Source: an uncultured Lachnospiraceae bacterium (GTDB lineage: Bacteria; Bacillota; Clostridia; Lachnospirales; Lachnospiraceae). Taken from it: a stretch of 64,000 nucleotides of DNA. Positions 16,999 through 26,576 of the stretch are shown piece after piece (within the stretch, counting starts at the first letter, position 1; every line of letters starts with the position of its first letter). The position numbers were made by a program, and so were the translations under genes. The notes under the pieces are model-generated. The model did not search any database and was not told the origin of the DNA. It saw only the letters and a list, made by a program, of their open reading frames with translations. The DNA is taken from contig CAJTPU010000003.1 in NCBI GenBank assembly GCA_910578335.1, positions 115,311 through 179,310 of the forward strand, written 5' to 3'.

Positions 16999-19151
16999 GC
17001 CGGCATACCTCCCTTCAGTTCTTTTTCGGAAAGCTGGGACTTGGCAATCTCCCTGTAGGTTTCACAGCTTTCTAAAAGCTCTTCATGCCTTCCTAACCCC
17101 GCGATGCTGCCATTGTCCAGTACGATAATCTGGTCTGCATGCAGGATAGTACTGATACGCTGCGCCACAATGATTACCGTGGCATCCGCTATCTTCTCAT
17201 TCAGCGCCTTTCTGAGCACCACATCCGTCTTGTAGTCAAGCGCGGAAAAGCTGTCGTCAAACAAAAATACCTTCGGATTCTTCGCAATCGCCCTTGCTAT
17301 CGAGAGCCGCTGCTTCTGTCCGCCCGATACATTGGTGCCTCCCTGCGAAATCGGACTGTGATACCCCTCCGGCTTACTCTCGATAAATTCCACTGCCTGC
17401 GCTATCTGTGCCGATTCCTGCATTTTTTCGTCCGTGATATCTTCCCCGCCAAATTTAATATTGGAAGCAATGTCTCCCGAAAACAGCACGCCCTTCTGCG
17501 GCACATACCCCAGCACGCTGCGCAGCTTTTTCTGGGAGATATCCCGTATGTCCGTACCGTCCAGCGTAATCCGCCCCTCCGTCACATCATAAAAACGGGG
17601 AATCAAATTTAACAGCGTCGATTTGCCGCATCCGGTACTGCCGATAATTGCCGTCGTCTGCCCGGGCTTTGCCGTAAAGCTTAAGTGGTGCAGCGCATTT
17701 TCCTCCGCTCCCGGGTATTTAAAGCAGACATCCTCAAAAGCAATTTCTCCCCTTACCGTTTCCATACGCCCATCCTCTACATTTTCTTTATCATGAATGG
17801 TGACCTCCGTTGCCAGTATCTCCTCGATACGCCCTGCGGCAACCCCTGCTCTGGGCAGCATAATAGAAATCATGGTAAGCATCAAAAAGGACATGACTAT
17901 CTGCATGGTATACGTAATAAACGCCAGCATCTCGCCCACCTGCAGGCTGCCTGCGTCGATTCCATGCCCGCCAAACCATACTATCATAATAGAAATGCCG
18001 TTCATAATCAGCATCATAACCGGCATCATGAAATTCATGACCCTTCCCGTAAAAAGCTGGGTGCTCATCAAATCTTTGTTTGCCGCGTCAAACCGCTTTT
18101 CCTCGTAAGCTTCACGGCTGAAAGCACGAATCACCGGTATTCCCGTCAGGATTTCTCTGGAGACAAGGTTGACGCGGTCTACCAGCGACTGCATTTTTTT
18201 GAATTTTGGCATGGCGACTGCCATCAGCACCAGCACCAGTGCCATGATACTTCCCACCGCAACGCCGATAATCCAGCCCATGCCGGTTCCCGTCGCCGCC
18301 ACCTTCATCACGCCGCCCACACCAATGATGGGCGCGTACAGCACCATGCGCAGCAGCATGACGATTACCATCTGTACCTGCTGGATATCGTTCGTACTCC
18401 TTGTAATCAGGGAGGCAGTGGAAAACTTATCCATCTCAGCGCTCGAAAAGGAAACCACCTTATTGTACACACGGCTGCGCAGATTCCGCCCCGTCCTCGC
18501 CGCCGTGCGGGAAGCCAGAAGACCGATAAGAATTGCCGCCGCCATCATCAAAAGGGAAAGCCCCAGCATCTTCAGTCCCGTCCGCAGCAGGTAATTAGTC
18601 TGTACCTTTCCGGTATCTATTCCCATCGCCTTATATTCTGCCTGCACAAACTGTACTGCCCTCGCGGAAATCATGGACTCGCTCATATCGCCCATTCCCG
18701 CCAGCGCCTGTTCCCTGACTGCCACTATCTGCTCTTCGGTTATCATGCCGTTTTCCCGCATAAGGCGCAGCGTCTCGGCATCATACTCCGATTCTCCGCT
18801 TTCCAAAAAAGACAAAAGCACCATGGGCAACCCCATTTTGCCGTCAAGCTCCTGAAGCTTCTCCTCTTTCTTTTCCCGCAGGATAAAACTGCCGTCCGCC
18901 GCCTGCTCATAAGCCGCATCGCACACCGCCTTTTCCTCTTCTGTCATGAAAAGCTGCAGATTGGCATAAGTTTCCTCCCTCATCTTTTCAGGAACCGCAT
19001 ACGCAATGCCGCCCTGTCCGATACCCACATCCACAATTCCGGAAGTATACTGCGGAAGCTGTAAATCACAGTACGCCTGCACAAACAAAAGCAGTATAAT
19101 GGCAAGCACCGCCGCCCAGGACTCTTTCAAATACTTAAAAATCTTTCCCAT
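16995..19151 (-). CDS. ABC exporter half-transporter, degenerate ATP-site subunit
   Basis: A 718-residue partner of the following gene. Residues ~12-30 form the first membrane helix. An unusual hydrophilic extracytoplasmic insert of ~140 residues (about 45-185) separates it from the second helix. The ATPase has Walker A GSTGCGKS (504-511), a canonical NVSGGQ signature (607-612), but Asp633 replaces the catalytic Glu (FLFDDS) and Gln664 replaces the switch His (VAQRIS). Family knowledge of heterodimeric exporters (TM287/288, BmrCD, LmrCD) places such changes in the non-hydrolysing site. The promoter lies at 19194-19222. Confidence 0.92.
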   Translation of the reverse strand: MGKIFKYLKESWAAVLAIILLLFVQAYCDLQLPQYTSGIVDVGIGQGGIAYAVPEKMREETYANLQLFMTEEEKAVCDAAYEQAADGSFILREKKEEKLQELDGKMGLPMVLLSFLESGESEYDAETLRLMRENGMITEEQIVAVREQALAGMGDMSESMISARAVQFVQAEYKAMGIDTGKVQTNYLLRTGLKMLGLSLLMMAAAILIGLLASRTAARTGRNLRSRVYNKVVSFSSAEMDKFSTASLITRSTNDIQQVQMVIVMLLRMVLYAPIIGVGGVMKVAATGTGMGWIIGVAVGSIMALVLVLMAVAMPKFKKMQSLVDRVNLVSREILTGIPVIRAFSREAYEEKRFDAANKDLMSTQLFTGRVMNFMMPVMMLIMNGISIMIVWFGGHGIDAGSLQVGEMLAFITYTMQIVMSFLMLTMISIMLPRAGVAAGRIEEILATEVTIHDKENVEDGRMETVRGEIAFEDVCFKYPGAEENALHHLSFTAKPGQTTAIIGSTGCGKSTLLNLIPRFYDVTEGRITLDGTDIRDISQKKLRSVLGYVPQKGVLFSGDIASNIKFGGEDITDEKMQESAQIAQAVEFIESKPEGYHSPISQGGTNVSGGQKQRLSIARAIAKNPKVFLFDDSFSALDYKTDVVLRKALNEKIADATVIIVAQRISTILHADQIIVLDNGSIAGLGRHEELLESCETYREIAKSQLSEKELKGGMPA

Positions 19152-19193
19152 GAAATGTGCATTCCTTTCCTTTTATTCACAATACTGCTATTT

Positions 19194-19235
19194 ATTGTAT
19201 TTTTTCCCAAATCAATAGTCAATTAAGAAACTATT
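19194..19235 (-). promoter_or_regulatory. Sigma-A promoter of the ABC exporter operon with an overlapping dyad
   Basis: Minus-strand TTGACT (19217-19222), 17-base spacer and TACAAT (19194-19199). A short dyad, AATAGT (19215-19220) and ACTATT (19230-19235), covers the -35 region and could be an operator, for example of a MarR-type repressor. No regulator gene is adjacent. Confidence 0.65.
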
Positions 19236-19260
19236 AAAAAAGTGAGAAAAAAGTCCACGA

Positions 19261-19290
19261 AAAAACAGGACGCCATCCTGACGCCCTGTC
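19261..19290 (-). terminator. Terminator after the GH3 gene
   Basis: On the minus strand a CAGGA-N5-TCCTG hairpin, extended by weaker flanking pairs, is followed by six T, just after the GH3 stop at 19298. Confidence 0.7.
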
Positions 19291-19297
19291 TTTGATA

Positions 19298-21562
19298 TCA
19301 GTTATCCTGCAACCGGTTCAGACGCTCTATCACTTCCTCCACCTGTTTGAAGCTCACCTGTCCGCCCGAGAAAGAAAGTGCAGAACGCAGAGGCATATAT
19401 CCCATCATTGCCTCCACCATATCCGCAGTTCCCTCGCCCATGCTGCCGTCGCTGCCGGAATCGGCAATACCCATCTGCGCCACCAACGCTTCCACGATTT
19501 CCTTCGCGCCTGCAATTTTCATAATATCGCCAAACGTCGTATCCATGGTGACCAAAATACGTTTTCCGGAAGTATCCTTTACCGTCACGCCTTCCGACAG
19601 ACAGATATCCCGCGACGATTTTCCAATCTCCACCCGATATTCCCCCGTGGGAACCCTGAAATCCGATATCTCCGTATCATAATACGCAAAAGCGCGTTTA
19701 CGCAATTTAAAGGAAAGCGTCCTTCTCTCACCCGGTGCAAGCTCCACCTTTTCAAATCCCCTAAGCTCCCGCACGGGGCGGATAATGTCTCCGTCCTGTG
19801 GCGCCGCCACATAGAGCTGCACAACCTCCTTGCCCGTGCACTGCCCTACATTTTTCACCTCCACCGTCACAAGCAGCTCTTCCGTATCATTCATCCGCTT
19901 TTTCGAAAGCTTCAGATTGGTGTAGAGGAAGCTTGTATAAGAAAGACCGTGTCCAAAAGGAAAAAGCACTTCCATTTTCTTTTTGTCATAATACCGGTAG
20001 CCTACAAAGACGCCCTCTCTGTACTCTACCTTGTCGCCCTCGCCGCTGTAGAAAATATAGGAGGGATTGTCCTCCAGCTTTAAGGGAAATGTCTCCGGAA
20101 GCCTTCCGCTGGGATTGACGTCCCCGTAAAGCACGTCGAGCACGGCACCTCCCACTGCCTGCCCGCCCAGATATGCTTCCAAAACCCCTTTCACCTTATG
20201 AAGCCACGGCATTTCCACAGGCGCGCCGTTGTGAAGCACCACAATGGTGTTGGGATTGGCATCGCTCACCGCTTCTATCAATTCGTTCTGACACTCTGGC
20301 AGGTGCATATGCGTGCGGTCAAAGCCCTCCGATTCATAAGCATCCGGAAGCCCTGCGAATACCACGGCGGTATCCGCAAGCGATGCCGCCCGAATCGCCT
20401 CAGAGAGCAGCGTATCATCCAGCCTGTCCGCACCTGCACTATAGCCCTGTGCATAAATCACATGGGACTTATCCGCCATCTCCCATGCAGATTCCGTCCT
20501 ACAGGTATTGATATGGGAACTGCCCCCGCCCTGAAATCTGGGTTTTTCAGCAAATTCACCGATAAAAGCAATCCTTGCGCCCTTCCGCAGAGGCAGGACG
20601 CCGTCATTTTTCAAAAGCACCATACACTCCGCCGCCGCTTTACGCGCGAGCCTGTGGTCCGCTTCCTTATCGTAAACCGCGCCCTCCTTCCGGTTTGCCA
20701 CGCTTTTTTCCACAATGGTTAAAATGCGTTCCACCGCTTTATCCAGTACTTCCTCCGCAAGCTCTCCCCGCTCCACCGCTTCTACAATTTTCTTATCATT
20801 GATGCCAAAGGAAGTGGGCATCTCCAAGTCAAGCCCCGCCTCCAAATCGGCTGCCCTGTCATTGACCGCGCCCCAATCGCTTACCACAAAACCGTCAAAG
20901 CCCCATTCGCCGCGCAGCACATCCGTCAGGTATTTTTTATTCTGCGCCGCATATACGCCGTTTATCCGGTTGTAAGAACACATCACGGTCCAGGGCTTCG
21001 CCGTCTTTACCGCTTCCTCAAACGCCGGCAGGTATATCTCGCGTATCGTCCGCTCGTCTGCCTCGCTGCTGGAGCTCATCCGCCTGTGTTCCTGACTATT
21101 CAAGAGAAAATGCTTGATGCTGGTGCCGACACCCTGACTCTGCACTCCCTTTACGTAGCTTGCAGCCGCCTGTCCGGCAAGATACGGGTCCTCGGAAAAA
21201 TACTCAAAATTTCTGCCGCAGAGAGGAGAACGTTTGATATTTACCGCCGGTCCTAACAGTACGCCGATTCCTTCTGCCTGACATTCCTTTCCCAAAGTCT
21301 CTCCCAGCGTCCGAAGCAGCTTTCTGTCAAAAGAAGCAGCCGTAGCGCAGCCCGCCGGAAAGCACACGGCTTTCACGCTCTCGTCCAGTCCCAGATGGTC
21401 TCCTGTCTCTTCCTGCTTACGCAGTCCGTGTGGTCCGTCGCTTACCATCATCTGCGGTACATCGAGACGCTCCACTGCCTTGGTGCGCCAAAAATCTGCG
21501 CCGGAACAAAGCCCTGCTTTTTCTTCCAGCGTCATTTTCCGTACGATTTCTTTCACATTCAT
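19298..21562 (-). CDS. Glycoside hydrolase family 3 (beta-glucosidase type)
   Basis: A 754-residue cytoplasmic GH3 enzyme with no signal peptide, likely to cleave beta-linked oligosaccharides after uptake. The (beta/alpha)8 domain has SDGPHGLRKQ (41-50), KHFLLNSQEHRR (150-161) and the nucleophile Asp229 in GFVVSDWGAVND. The alpha/beta sandwich follows. A fibronectin-III-like domain comes next (GKEVVQLYVAAP through VPTGEYRVEIG). A C-terminal tail of ~90 residues extends past it. The ATG at 21562 is preceded by AGGAGG nine bases away and by a good promoter at 21612-21640. Specificity (glucose, xylose or other) cannot be read from sequence alone. Confidence 0.92.
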   Translation of the reverse strand: MNVKEIVRKMTLEEKAGLCSGADFWRTKAVERLDVPQMMVSDGPHGLRKQEETGDHLGLDESVKAVCFPAGCATAASFDRKLLRTLGETLGKECQAEGIGVLLGPAVNIKRSPLCGRNFEYFSEDPYLAGQAAASYVKGVQSQGVGTSIKHFLLNSQEHRRMSSSSEADERTIREIYLPAFEEAVKTAKPWTVMCSYNRINGVYAAQNKKYLTDVLRGEWGFDGFVVSDWGAVNDRAADLEAGLDLEMPTSFGINDKKIVEAVERGELAEEVLDKAVERILTIVEKSVANRKEGAVYDKEADHRLARKAAAECMVLLKNDGVLPLRKGARIAFIGEFAEKPRFQGGGSSHINTCRTESAWEMADKSHVIYAQGYSAGADRLDDTLLSEAIRAASLADTAVVFAGLPDAYESEGFDRTHMHLPECQNELIEAVSDANPNTIVVLHNGAPVEMPWLHKVKGVLEAYLGGQAVGGAVLDVLYGDVNPSGRLPETFPLKLEDNPSYIFYSGEGDKVEYREGVFVGYRYYDKKKMEVLFPFGHGLSYTSFLYTNLKLSKKRMNDTEELLVTVEVKNVGQCTGKEVVQLYVAAPQDGDIIRPVRELRGFEKVELAPGERRTLSFKLRKRAFAYYDTEISDFRVPTGEYRVEIGKSSRDICLSEGVTVKDTSGKRILVTMDTTFGDIMKIAGAKEIVEALVAQMGIADSGSDGSMGEGTADMVEAMMGYMPLRSALSFSGGQVSFKQVEEVIERLNRLQDN

Positions 21563-21611
21563 ATACCAGCCTCCTGTTCTGCAGTTTTCCTCCTGTTTCC
21601 ACTATTATTTT

Positions 21612-21640
21612 ATTATATAATAAATTCGGATAGCTGGCAA
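21612..21640 (-). promoter_or_regulatory. Sigma-A promoter of the GH3 gene
   Basis: Minus-strand TTGCCA (21635-21640), 17-base spacer and TATAAT (21612-21617), within an AT-rich segment. It separates the GH3 gene from the upstream lipoprotein gene. Confidence 0.75.
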
Positions 21641-21666
21641 TTTCAAATTAAGGCTTTTCCTTATAT

Positions 21667-23916
21667 TTAACGGCTTTCACTCAAATACAGCCGTACCCTG
21701 TTTTCCATAATTCCGCATACTTCATCCAGACTTTTACTGCCGTTAAAATAGTCCGCCGCCTCCTCATAAATAATGTCGAGGATGGGCAGGGTGCGTACCG
21801 GATATGCGCGTGCTTCCTCCAGCGTTTTTCTATATGCCTCTATTTTTTCCTCCGTGATATCCTTTTCGTCATAGACCTCCGTCCTCGATTCGCCCACGGC
21901 GCCGTTTTCCCCCATCATGACAATCGTGTAGACCACCTTTTCTCCGCCAGCCACTCGTTCCTTCTGCGCTTCCATCAGCAAATCAAAGGCACTTTGGAAA
22001 GCCGGTATGTTCCCTCCCTCCGCATAAAGATTTTGTGCCTCTTCTCCCAACAAAAAACAGATAAATTCCCATGCGCCCTCCTTGTGGGCGGAATTTGCAT
22101 TGATGGCAAGCGCCGAGAAGGGAAAAAGCGCCATATGGCAGCCGTCATCAAAAAAGACGCCCAACGTCACCATGCCCCTTTCCTCCTGCTGTGCAGAATC
22201 GTGAAATCGGAAAATATCGGAATAACCCATGTCTATGTCCTGCGCAAGGCTGGGAAAGCGCCCCCCTTTTCCGCTATCTCCATACCGCTTTGCAAGCTCC
22301 AGTATATTCCGAAACAGCTCCCCGTCAAAATCACAGGTTCCCTGCTCCCAGTCCACACATCCCCACAGCGTTTCCGTCCCGCCCAAAAACTCCTCCAAAA
22401 GCCGCTGCGGTCCGTAATTGCGCATGTATACTGCCTCCTCCTGCCGGGAAGTCAGCGCTTCCACCAGCGTGCGGATATCCGGCTCGCGCCCGCCCAGAAC
22501 CTCCGCCGCAATCTCCGTCCCCTCACCGCCGGGAAACCTCGGGCAGATTCCGTAGGTTCTGCCGTCCTCTCCCCAGAAATTGAATGCAAAAGGAAAGTAG
22601 TCCTCCTTCCTGATACCGCTCTCCGCTATATAAGGGCTTAAATCCTCCAAAGCTCCCTTTTCCAGCATACCGACAAGATAATCCTCCAGCAAATCCCCTC
22701 CCAGAATATCCGGTCCTGCCCCCGTGGCTATCTGTATGCTGGTTAACCTTGCATAATCCGCCAACTCATCCAGTTTACAGCTTTCTATTACCACATGATA
22801 GGTATCGCTCTGCGCATTAAACAAGGCAGCCTGTCCGGCAACCCAGCCGTCGACGGAAATACCGCCTCTTATGACAATGGGGATTTTCTCCACGCCCTTT
22901 ATCTGCAGCCTGTCACATACAGCGCTCCCGCCATCCCATTTAGCATACAGAAGCTCCGCGCTCCCGTCCTCCAGCATTCTGAAATCCCAAAGGTCCATTT
23001 CAAAGGTATCATGGGTATATTGGGGATTATAAGAGCTTCCCTCAAACGAAAAAACACTGTTTTCTTTGCCGTCCGCCATATTGAGTTTTGCAATTTCTTT
23101 CTCGTGGAGTATGCCGCCGCTGGTATACAGAAGCAGCGTACCGTCTCCTGCCCCCAGCATCTGCCCTCCCGTGCTTAGCAGTCTGACCTGTTTTACTTCT
23201 TCCGTTTGTCCGGTATCCGGGTCAAGCTCCAGCAGATGCCTTGCCCGCGCATCCTCCAGAATCAGGTACACCCTGCCGTCAGGCAGGCTGCAGATATCCG
23301 TCAGCTCGCTGCCATCCGTCCATTCCCTTGTAAAGAGAATTTCCCCGTCCGGCAGATATTTGACAAGGGTGGCACGGGCTTTTCCTGCCGCCACTTCTTC
23401 CTCATGGTCATTTCCCCAGCAATAGCCGTTTCCCTCCGCATCCAGATACACCTTATAAATAAAATGCAGAGTGGTCTGCCACAGCAGCTCGCTGCTCCCG
23501 TCATTCCTGTACAGATACACCTCCGAATGTGTATAATTGCCTGCGTCGTTGCAACAGACCTTTTCCCAGAGCTGTACCGGCTCACTCTGATAAAACTGCA
23601 TACCCCGCAGATACATATCCTTGTCAGAGAAGGGCGAGCCCTCCCCGCTCTCCTCCCAGTCAAAAACCGTCTGCGTTTCTGCATAAATATCATAGTATAT
23701 AGTCTGCCCCGAAGCAGTGTCAGGAGAATCTGCGTCTGATGCTCCCAAAGCCGAATCTCCTGCTGCAGGTTTTAAGTCCGTCGGTGTCCCCTGCGCACTG
23801 CTTCCTCCCTCTGCCTCCTGTTTTCCGCATCCTGCCAAAAGCAAGATACACCATATCCAGATAAGCAGAAAATAACATTTTTCCCTCAACCCTTTTTTCG
23901 TAAAATCCTTTTTCAT
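21667..23916 (-). CDS. Lipoprotein: beta-propeller-like N-terminus fused to an extracellular solute-binding domain
   Basis: A 749-residue lipoprotein whose signal peptide ends in a lipobox LLAGC (Cys ~30). Residues ~70-345 show repeating strand patterns of a sensor-like propeller (YCWGND, LPDGEILFTREW, LPDGRVYLILED). From ~350 to the end it resembles family-1 solute-binding proteins (VDGWVAGQAALFNAQS, GAGPDILGG, ALAINANSAHKEGAWEF). No ABC permease is nearby. It follows the M56 gene by 29 bases, with only GGAGG 15 bases before its ATG, so it is the third gene of a BlaI-M56 operon. It may be a ligand-binding partner of the M56 sensor rather than an importer component. Confidence 0.75.
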   Translation of the reverse strand: MKKDFTKKGLREKCYFLLIWIWCILLLAGCGKQEAEGGSSAQGTPTDLKPAAGDSALGASDADSPDTASGQTIYYDIYAETQTVFDWEESGEGSPFSDKDMYLRGMQFYQSEPVQLWEKVCCNDAGNYTHSEVYLYRNDGSSELLWQTTLHFIYKVYLDAEGNGYCWGNDHEEEVAAGKARATLVKYLPDGEILFTREWTDGSELTDICSLPDGRVYLILEDARARHLLELDPDTGQTEEVKQVRLLSTGGQMLGAGDGTLLLYTSGGILHEKEIAKLNMADGKENSVFSFEGSSYNPQYTHDTFEMDLWDFRMLEDGSAELLYAKWDGGSAVCDRLQIKGVEKIPIVIRGGISVDGWVAGQAALFNAQSDTYHVVIESCKLDELADYARLTSIQIATGAGPDILGGDLLEDYLVGMLEKGALEDLSPYIAESGIRKEDYFPFAFNFWGEDGRTYGICPRFPGGEGTEIAAEVLGGREPDIRTLVEALTSRQEEAVYMRNYGPQRLLEEFLGGTETLWGCVDWEQGTCDFDGELFRNILELAKRYGDSGKGGRFPSLAQDIDMGYSDIFRFHDSAQQEERGMVTLGVFFDDGCHMALFPFSALAINANSAHKEGAWEFICFLLGEEAQNLYAEGGNIPAFQSAFDLLMEAQKERVAGGEKVVYTIVMMGENGAVGESRTEVYDEKDITEEKIEAYRKTLEEARAYPVRTLPILDIIYEEAADYFNGSKSLDEVCGIMENRVRLYLSESR

Positions 23917-23945
23917 TGTGATGCTCTTTATCCTCCCTCACAAAC

Positions 23946-26495
23946 TCAAAGTCCCTCCAGATTCCTATCATTCAAGCGCAAAGTCTCATAATTGTATTTA
24001 TCCGCTTCCGATATCTGCTCTGTCCGTATCTCCCCATCCTGTGTGCTCAGAATCAGACGGCTGTGCTCCAGGTAATACGTCATGGGCTCCACCCATTCTT
24101 TGAATAAATCGTCCCTGTATTCCGTCTCAAGTCCCCATTCAAACATAGAGCTCGCTATCAGACGGGTTTCTCCCTCTGCGGAAAGCCTGTACACCCAGTA
24201 TCTATACACCCCCGTATCATACCTGTCCTCTATATGCACGCCCATAATAAAGCCTGTGCCGTCTATCTCTCCCAGATAAATATTGTTCCAGTCCACCCTT
24301 GCCACGTGAGCGAATTCAGAATGCAGCAGACTGCCGGACGCATCTCGAAACAGCACCCATCCGCTATCTCCGTCTCCGGCATCGCCGGTATATATTTCTA
24401 TCTGCTCGTCGCCCTCACTGTCCGCCACATCAGCGGCTTCCGTTCCTGCAAGCGTATAATAATCCTCTCCGTAAAGCTCCTGCATATACGAATAGTCGTA
24501 GGGCATCGGCGCTTCCACATAGCTTATGCCATACATACATAGCGGACTCATCACGGCAGCTTCCACAATCACATTACCTGTCAGCGTAATCCTGATGCCG
24601 TCATAGAGACCATTTGCCCGCTTTGGCAGAGTATCGATAAACTCCTCAAGGGAGACCTCCTTATAGCTTGCGGTTTCCATTGCCGTATTTACCTTATAAA
24701 CACAGTCCTCTGCAAATACAAGCGGCTCTCCTTCGTCCGTTTCTATATAATGCGCAATCTGCTCCCCTGTATCCAGATACAGACCATACGCTGTAATCGT
24801 CATTGGCTCTTTCTCTGACAGTTTACTGATATATACCGTACCCGTCACCGTCTCTTCCTGACCGATGCCTCCTTCCCCGTCCTCCCTGTCGGCTTTATCC
24901 GCCCCGCCGTCTTCCGCCGACCCGCCATTCTCCGGCAAAGCGTCTTCCCCGCCATCCTGCGCCTTGACATAAACCCGCGACATGGTATAGCTTATCTCTG
25001 CAAGAAACAGCTTTGTGTCCTCGGCAGAAAGCTCTATCACAGCCAGATTCTTTTCCTTGTCTACTTCCAAAACCGGTACCATGCGCCATGGTTCTTCATT
25101 TTCGCCATGGATGTCGGTCCGGTAGATTTGCAGCATATCTCCCGCCTCCACTTCTTCGCCGCCTATAACTGCCGGTCCTCCTATCGGGAACGAAATACGG
25201 TAGCGGTCTTCCCCTTCATAAGAAAGCGCCACGCCGCGCCGCATAATATAGACATGCTCCACAGGCTCCGAAAAGGTTGCCGGAAAGGTTTCCTGCACCA
25301 GCACATCCGCATCCGGAGCAAACAAAAGCTCTACCAAATCTCCCTCGCGCAAGTCCTGCCCATCCTCGCCGGGCTCAAAATACGTTTCAATTTCGTCTGC
25401 ACGCAGCTCCACCACACCAAGCACCGGAATTACCACCACATACCTGTTGTCATACTTTTCAACAACGCCATAAAGCGCATCCGGTACGGTCTGTGTCTCC
25501 CCGTCCGCCGGTCTCTCCTTATCCTGCACGCCGCGTTTGGAAGGATTGGCAAGCAGCACCGCTCCCAAAACAGCCGTCGCCACAGCCGCTATACAGAGAA
25601 GCGCAATTGCAGGTTTTTTATAGCGAAGCACATTTTGAATCCTGCTGCCCGTGTCCCCCTCGCCAAAAGCAAGCGGCACGCCGCCCACAATCTGTCTGCC
25701 CGTGGCAAGATTTAACAGGGAAGCAGAATATTCCTTTTTGACACCGCTGCCCATTTTGCGGATAACCGCCTCATCGCAGGACATTTCCATATCCCTGCCG
25801 CACAGGAAAAACGCCGCCCACGCAAGGGGGTTAAACCAGTGCACGCACAGGGCAAGCCAAAAGAAGATTTTCACAATATGGTCCCCTCTTCTGATATGTG
25901 TCTGCTCGTGCAATAAAATATACGCCCTCTCGTCCCCTGCGAATGATTTGGGAAGATAAATTTTAGGCAGGAAAATGCCGCATACAAAAGGCGTCTCCAA
26001 ATTCTCTTTTGTATATATATTGCCTTGTTCATGCTGCGCCGACTTTAATTTTCTCTTCAGTCCCGCCAGCGACACCACACTGTATGCCAAGAGAGCCAGC
26101 ACACCCGACAGCCAAATCCACGAGCAGACTGTAAGCGCTGTCTGCATTCCGTTTGCAGCAGACACCTTATCCGGCGCCGCTTCCTGCAAATCTGCCGTTC
26201 CCTGTACTGCTGCCGCAGCCGGCGGTGCATCCGTCCCGGGTACTGTCCCCTCATTTACCGAAATATAGGAAATCTGTCCTCCCGCCGTCTTCGGTGCATC
26301 CAAAACCCCCAACAGGGAAAACGCCGCCGAGAAGGAAAACGGACAAATCAGGCGAAACAGCACTACCGCCCACAAAACATAGGAAAAAATCTTTGGCGCC
26401 CTTCTCAGCAAAAGCCTAAGCACCATGACAAAAGGTATCATAATCCCCGCCGTCAGGCTCATATTCAAAATCCCAACAAAAACCTTCTCCAACAT
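23946..26495 (-). CDS. M56 (BlaR1/MecR1-like) membrane metalloprotease sensor, module 1
   Basis: An 849-residue sensor-protease. Helices at ~12-30, 38-55 and 118-145 precede the cytoplasmic zinc protease with LLHEQTH (His196, Glu197, His200) and GRDMEMSCDEAVI. A last helix (~296-315) leads to a ~530-residue extracytoplasmic region with an acidic linker. The penicillin-binding domain of true BlaR1 (STxK, KTG) is absent, so beta-lactam sensing is not supported. On ligand binding such proteins lead to cleavage of the partner BlaI. The start at 26495 is nine bases after AAGGAG; an ATG two codons upstream leaves only three bases. An 81-base gap separates it from blaI. Confidence 0.85.
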   Translation of the reverse strand: MLEKVFVGILNMSLTAGIMIPFVMVLRLLLRRAPKIFSYVLWAVVLFRLICPFSFSAAFSLLGVLDAPKTAGGQISYISVNEGTVPGTDAPPAAAAVQGTADLQEAAPDKVSAANGMQTALTVCSWIWLSGVLALLAYSVVSLAGLKRKLKSAQHEQGNIYTKENLETPFVCGIFLPKIYLPKSFAGDERAYILLHEQTHIRRGDHIVKIFFWLALCVHWFNPLAWAAFFLCGRDMEMSCDEAVIRKMGSGVKKEYSASLLNLATGRQIVGGVPLAFGEGDTGSRIQNVLRYKKPAIALLCIAAVATAVLGAVLLANPSKRGVQDKERPADGETQTVPDALYGVVEKYDNRYVVVIPVLGVVELRADEIETYFEPGEDGQDLREGDLVELLFAPDADVLVQETFPATFSEPVEHVYIMRRGVALSYEGEDRYRISFPIGGPAVIGGEEVEAGDMLQIYRTDIHGENEEPWRMVPVLEVDKEKNLAVIELSAEDTKLFLAEISYTMSRVYVKAQDGGEDALPENGGSAEDGGADKADREDGEGGIGQEETVTGTVYISKLSEKEPMTITAYGLYLDTGEQIAHYIETDEGEPLVFAEDCVYKVNTAMETASYKEVSLEEFIDTLPKRANGLYDGIRITLTGNVIVEAAVMSPLCMYGISYVEAPMPYDYSYMQELYGEDYYTLAGTEAADVADSEGDEQIEIYTGDAGDGDSGWVLFRDASGSLLHSEFAHVARVDWNNIYLGEIDGTGFIMGVHIEDRYDTGVYRYWVYRLSAEGETRLIASSMFEWGLETEYRDDLFKEWVEPMTYYLEHSRLILSTQDGEIRTEQISEADKYNYETLRLNDRNLEGL

Positions 26496-26532
26496 CGACA
26501 TTTTCTCCTTCCATACTTTTATCTGCTTAAGC

Positions 26533-26569
26533 GATTGCAAAACTCGCATACTTACTGAATTTCGCAATC
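26533..26569. repeat. Inverted repeat between blaI and the M56 gene
   Basis: GATTGCAAA (26533-26541) pairs imperfectly with TTTCGCAATC (26560-26569). The inner 15 bases, TTGCAAAACTCGCAT (26535-26549), occur again at 32622-32636 between two unrelated genes. It may adjust expression of the M56 gene relative to blaI. Confidence 0.45.
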
Positions 26570-26576
26570 TCCCACT

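Noticed and set aside
21667..23916. Component of a sugar ABC importer
   Set aside because: No permease or matching ATPase lies nearby, and an N-terminal propeller-like region is not part of normal importer binding proteins.
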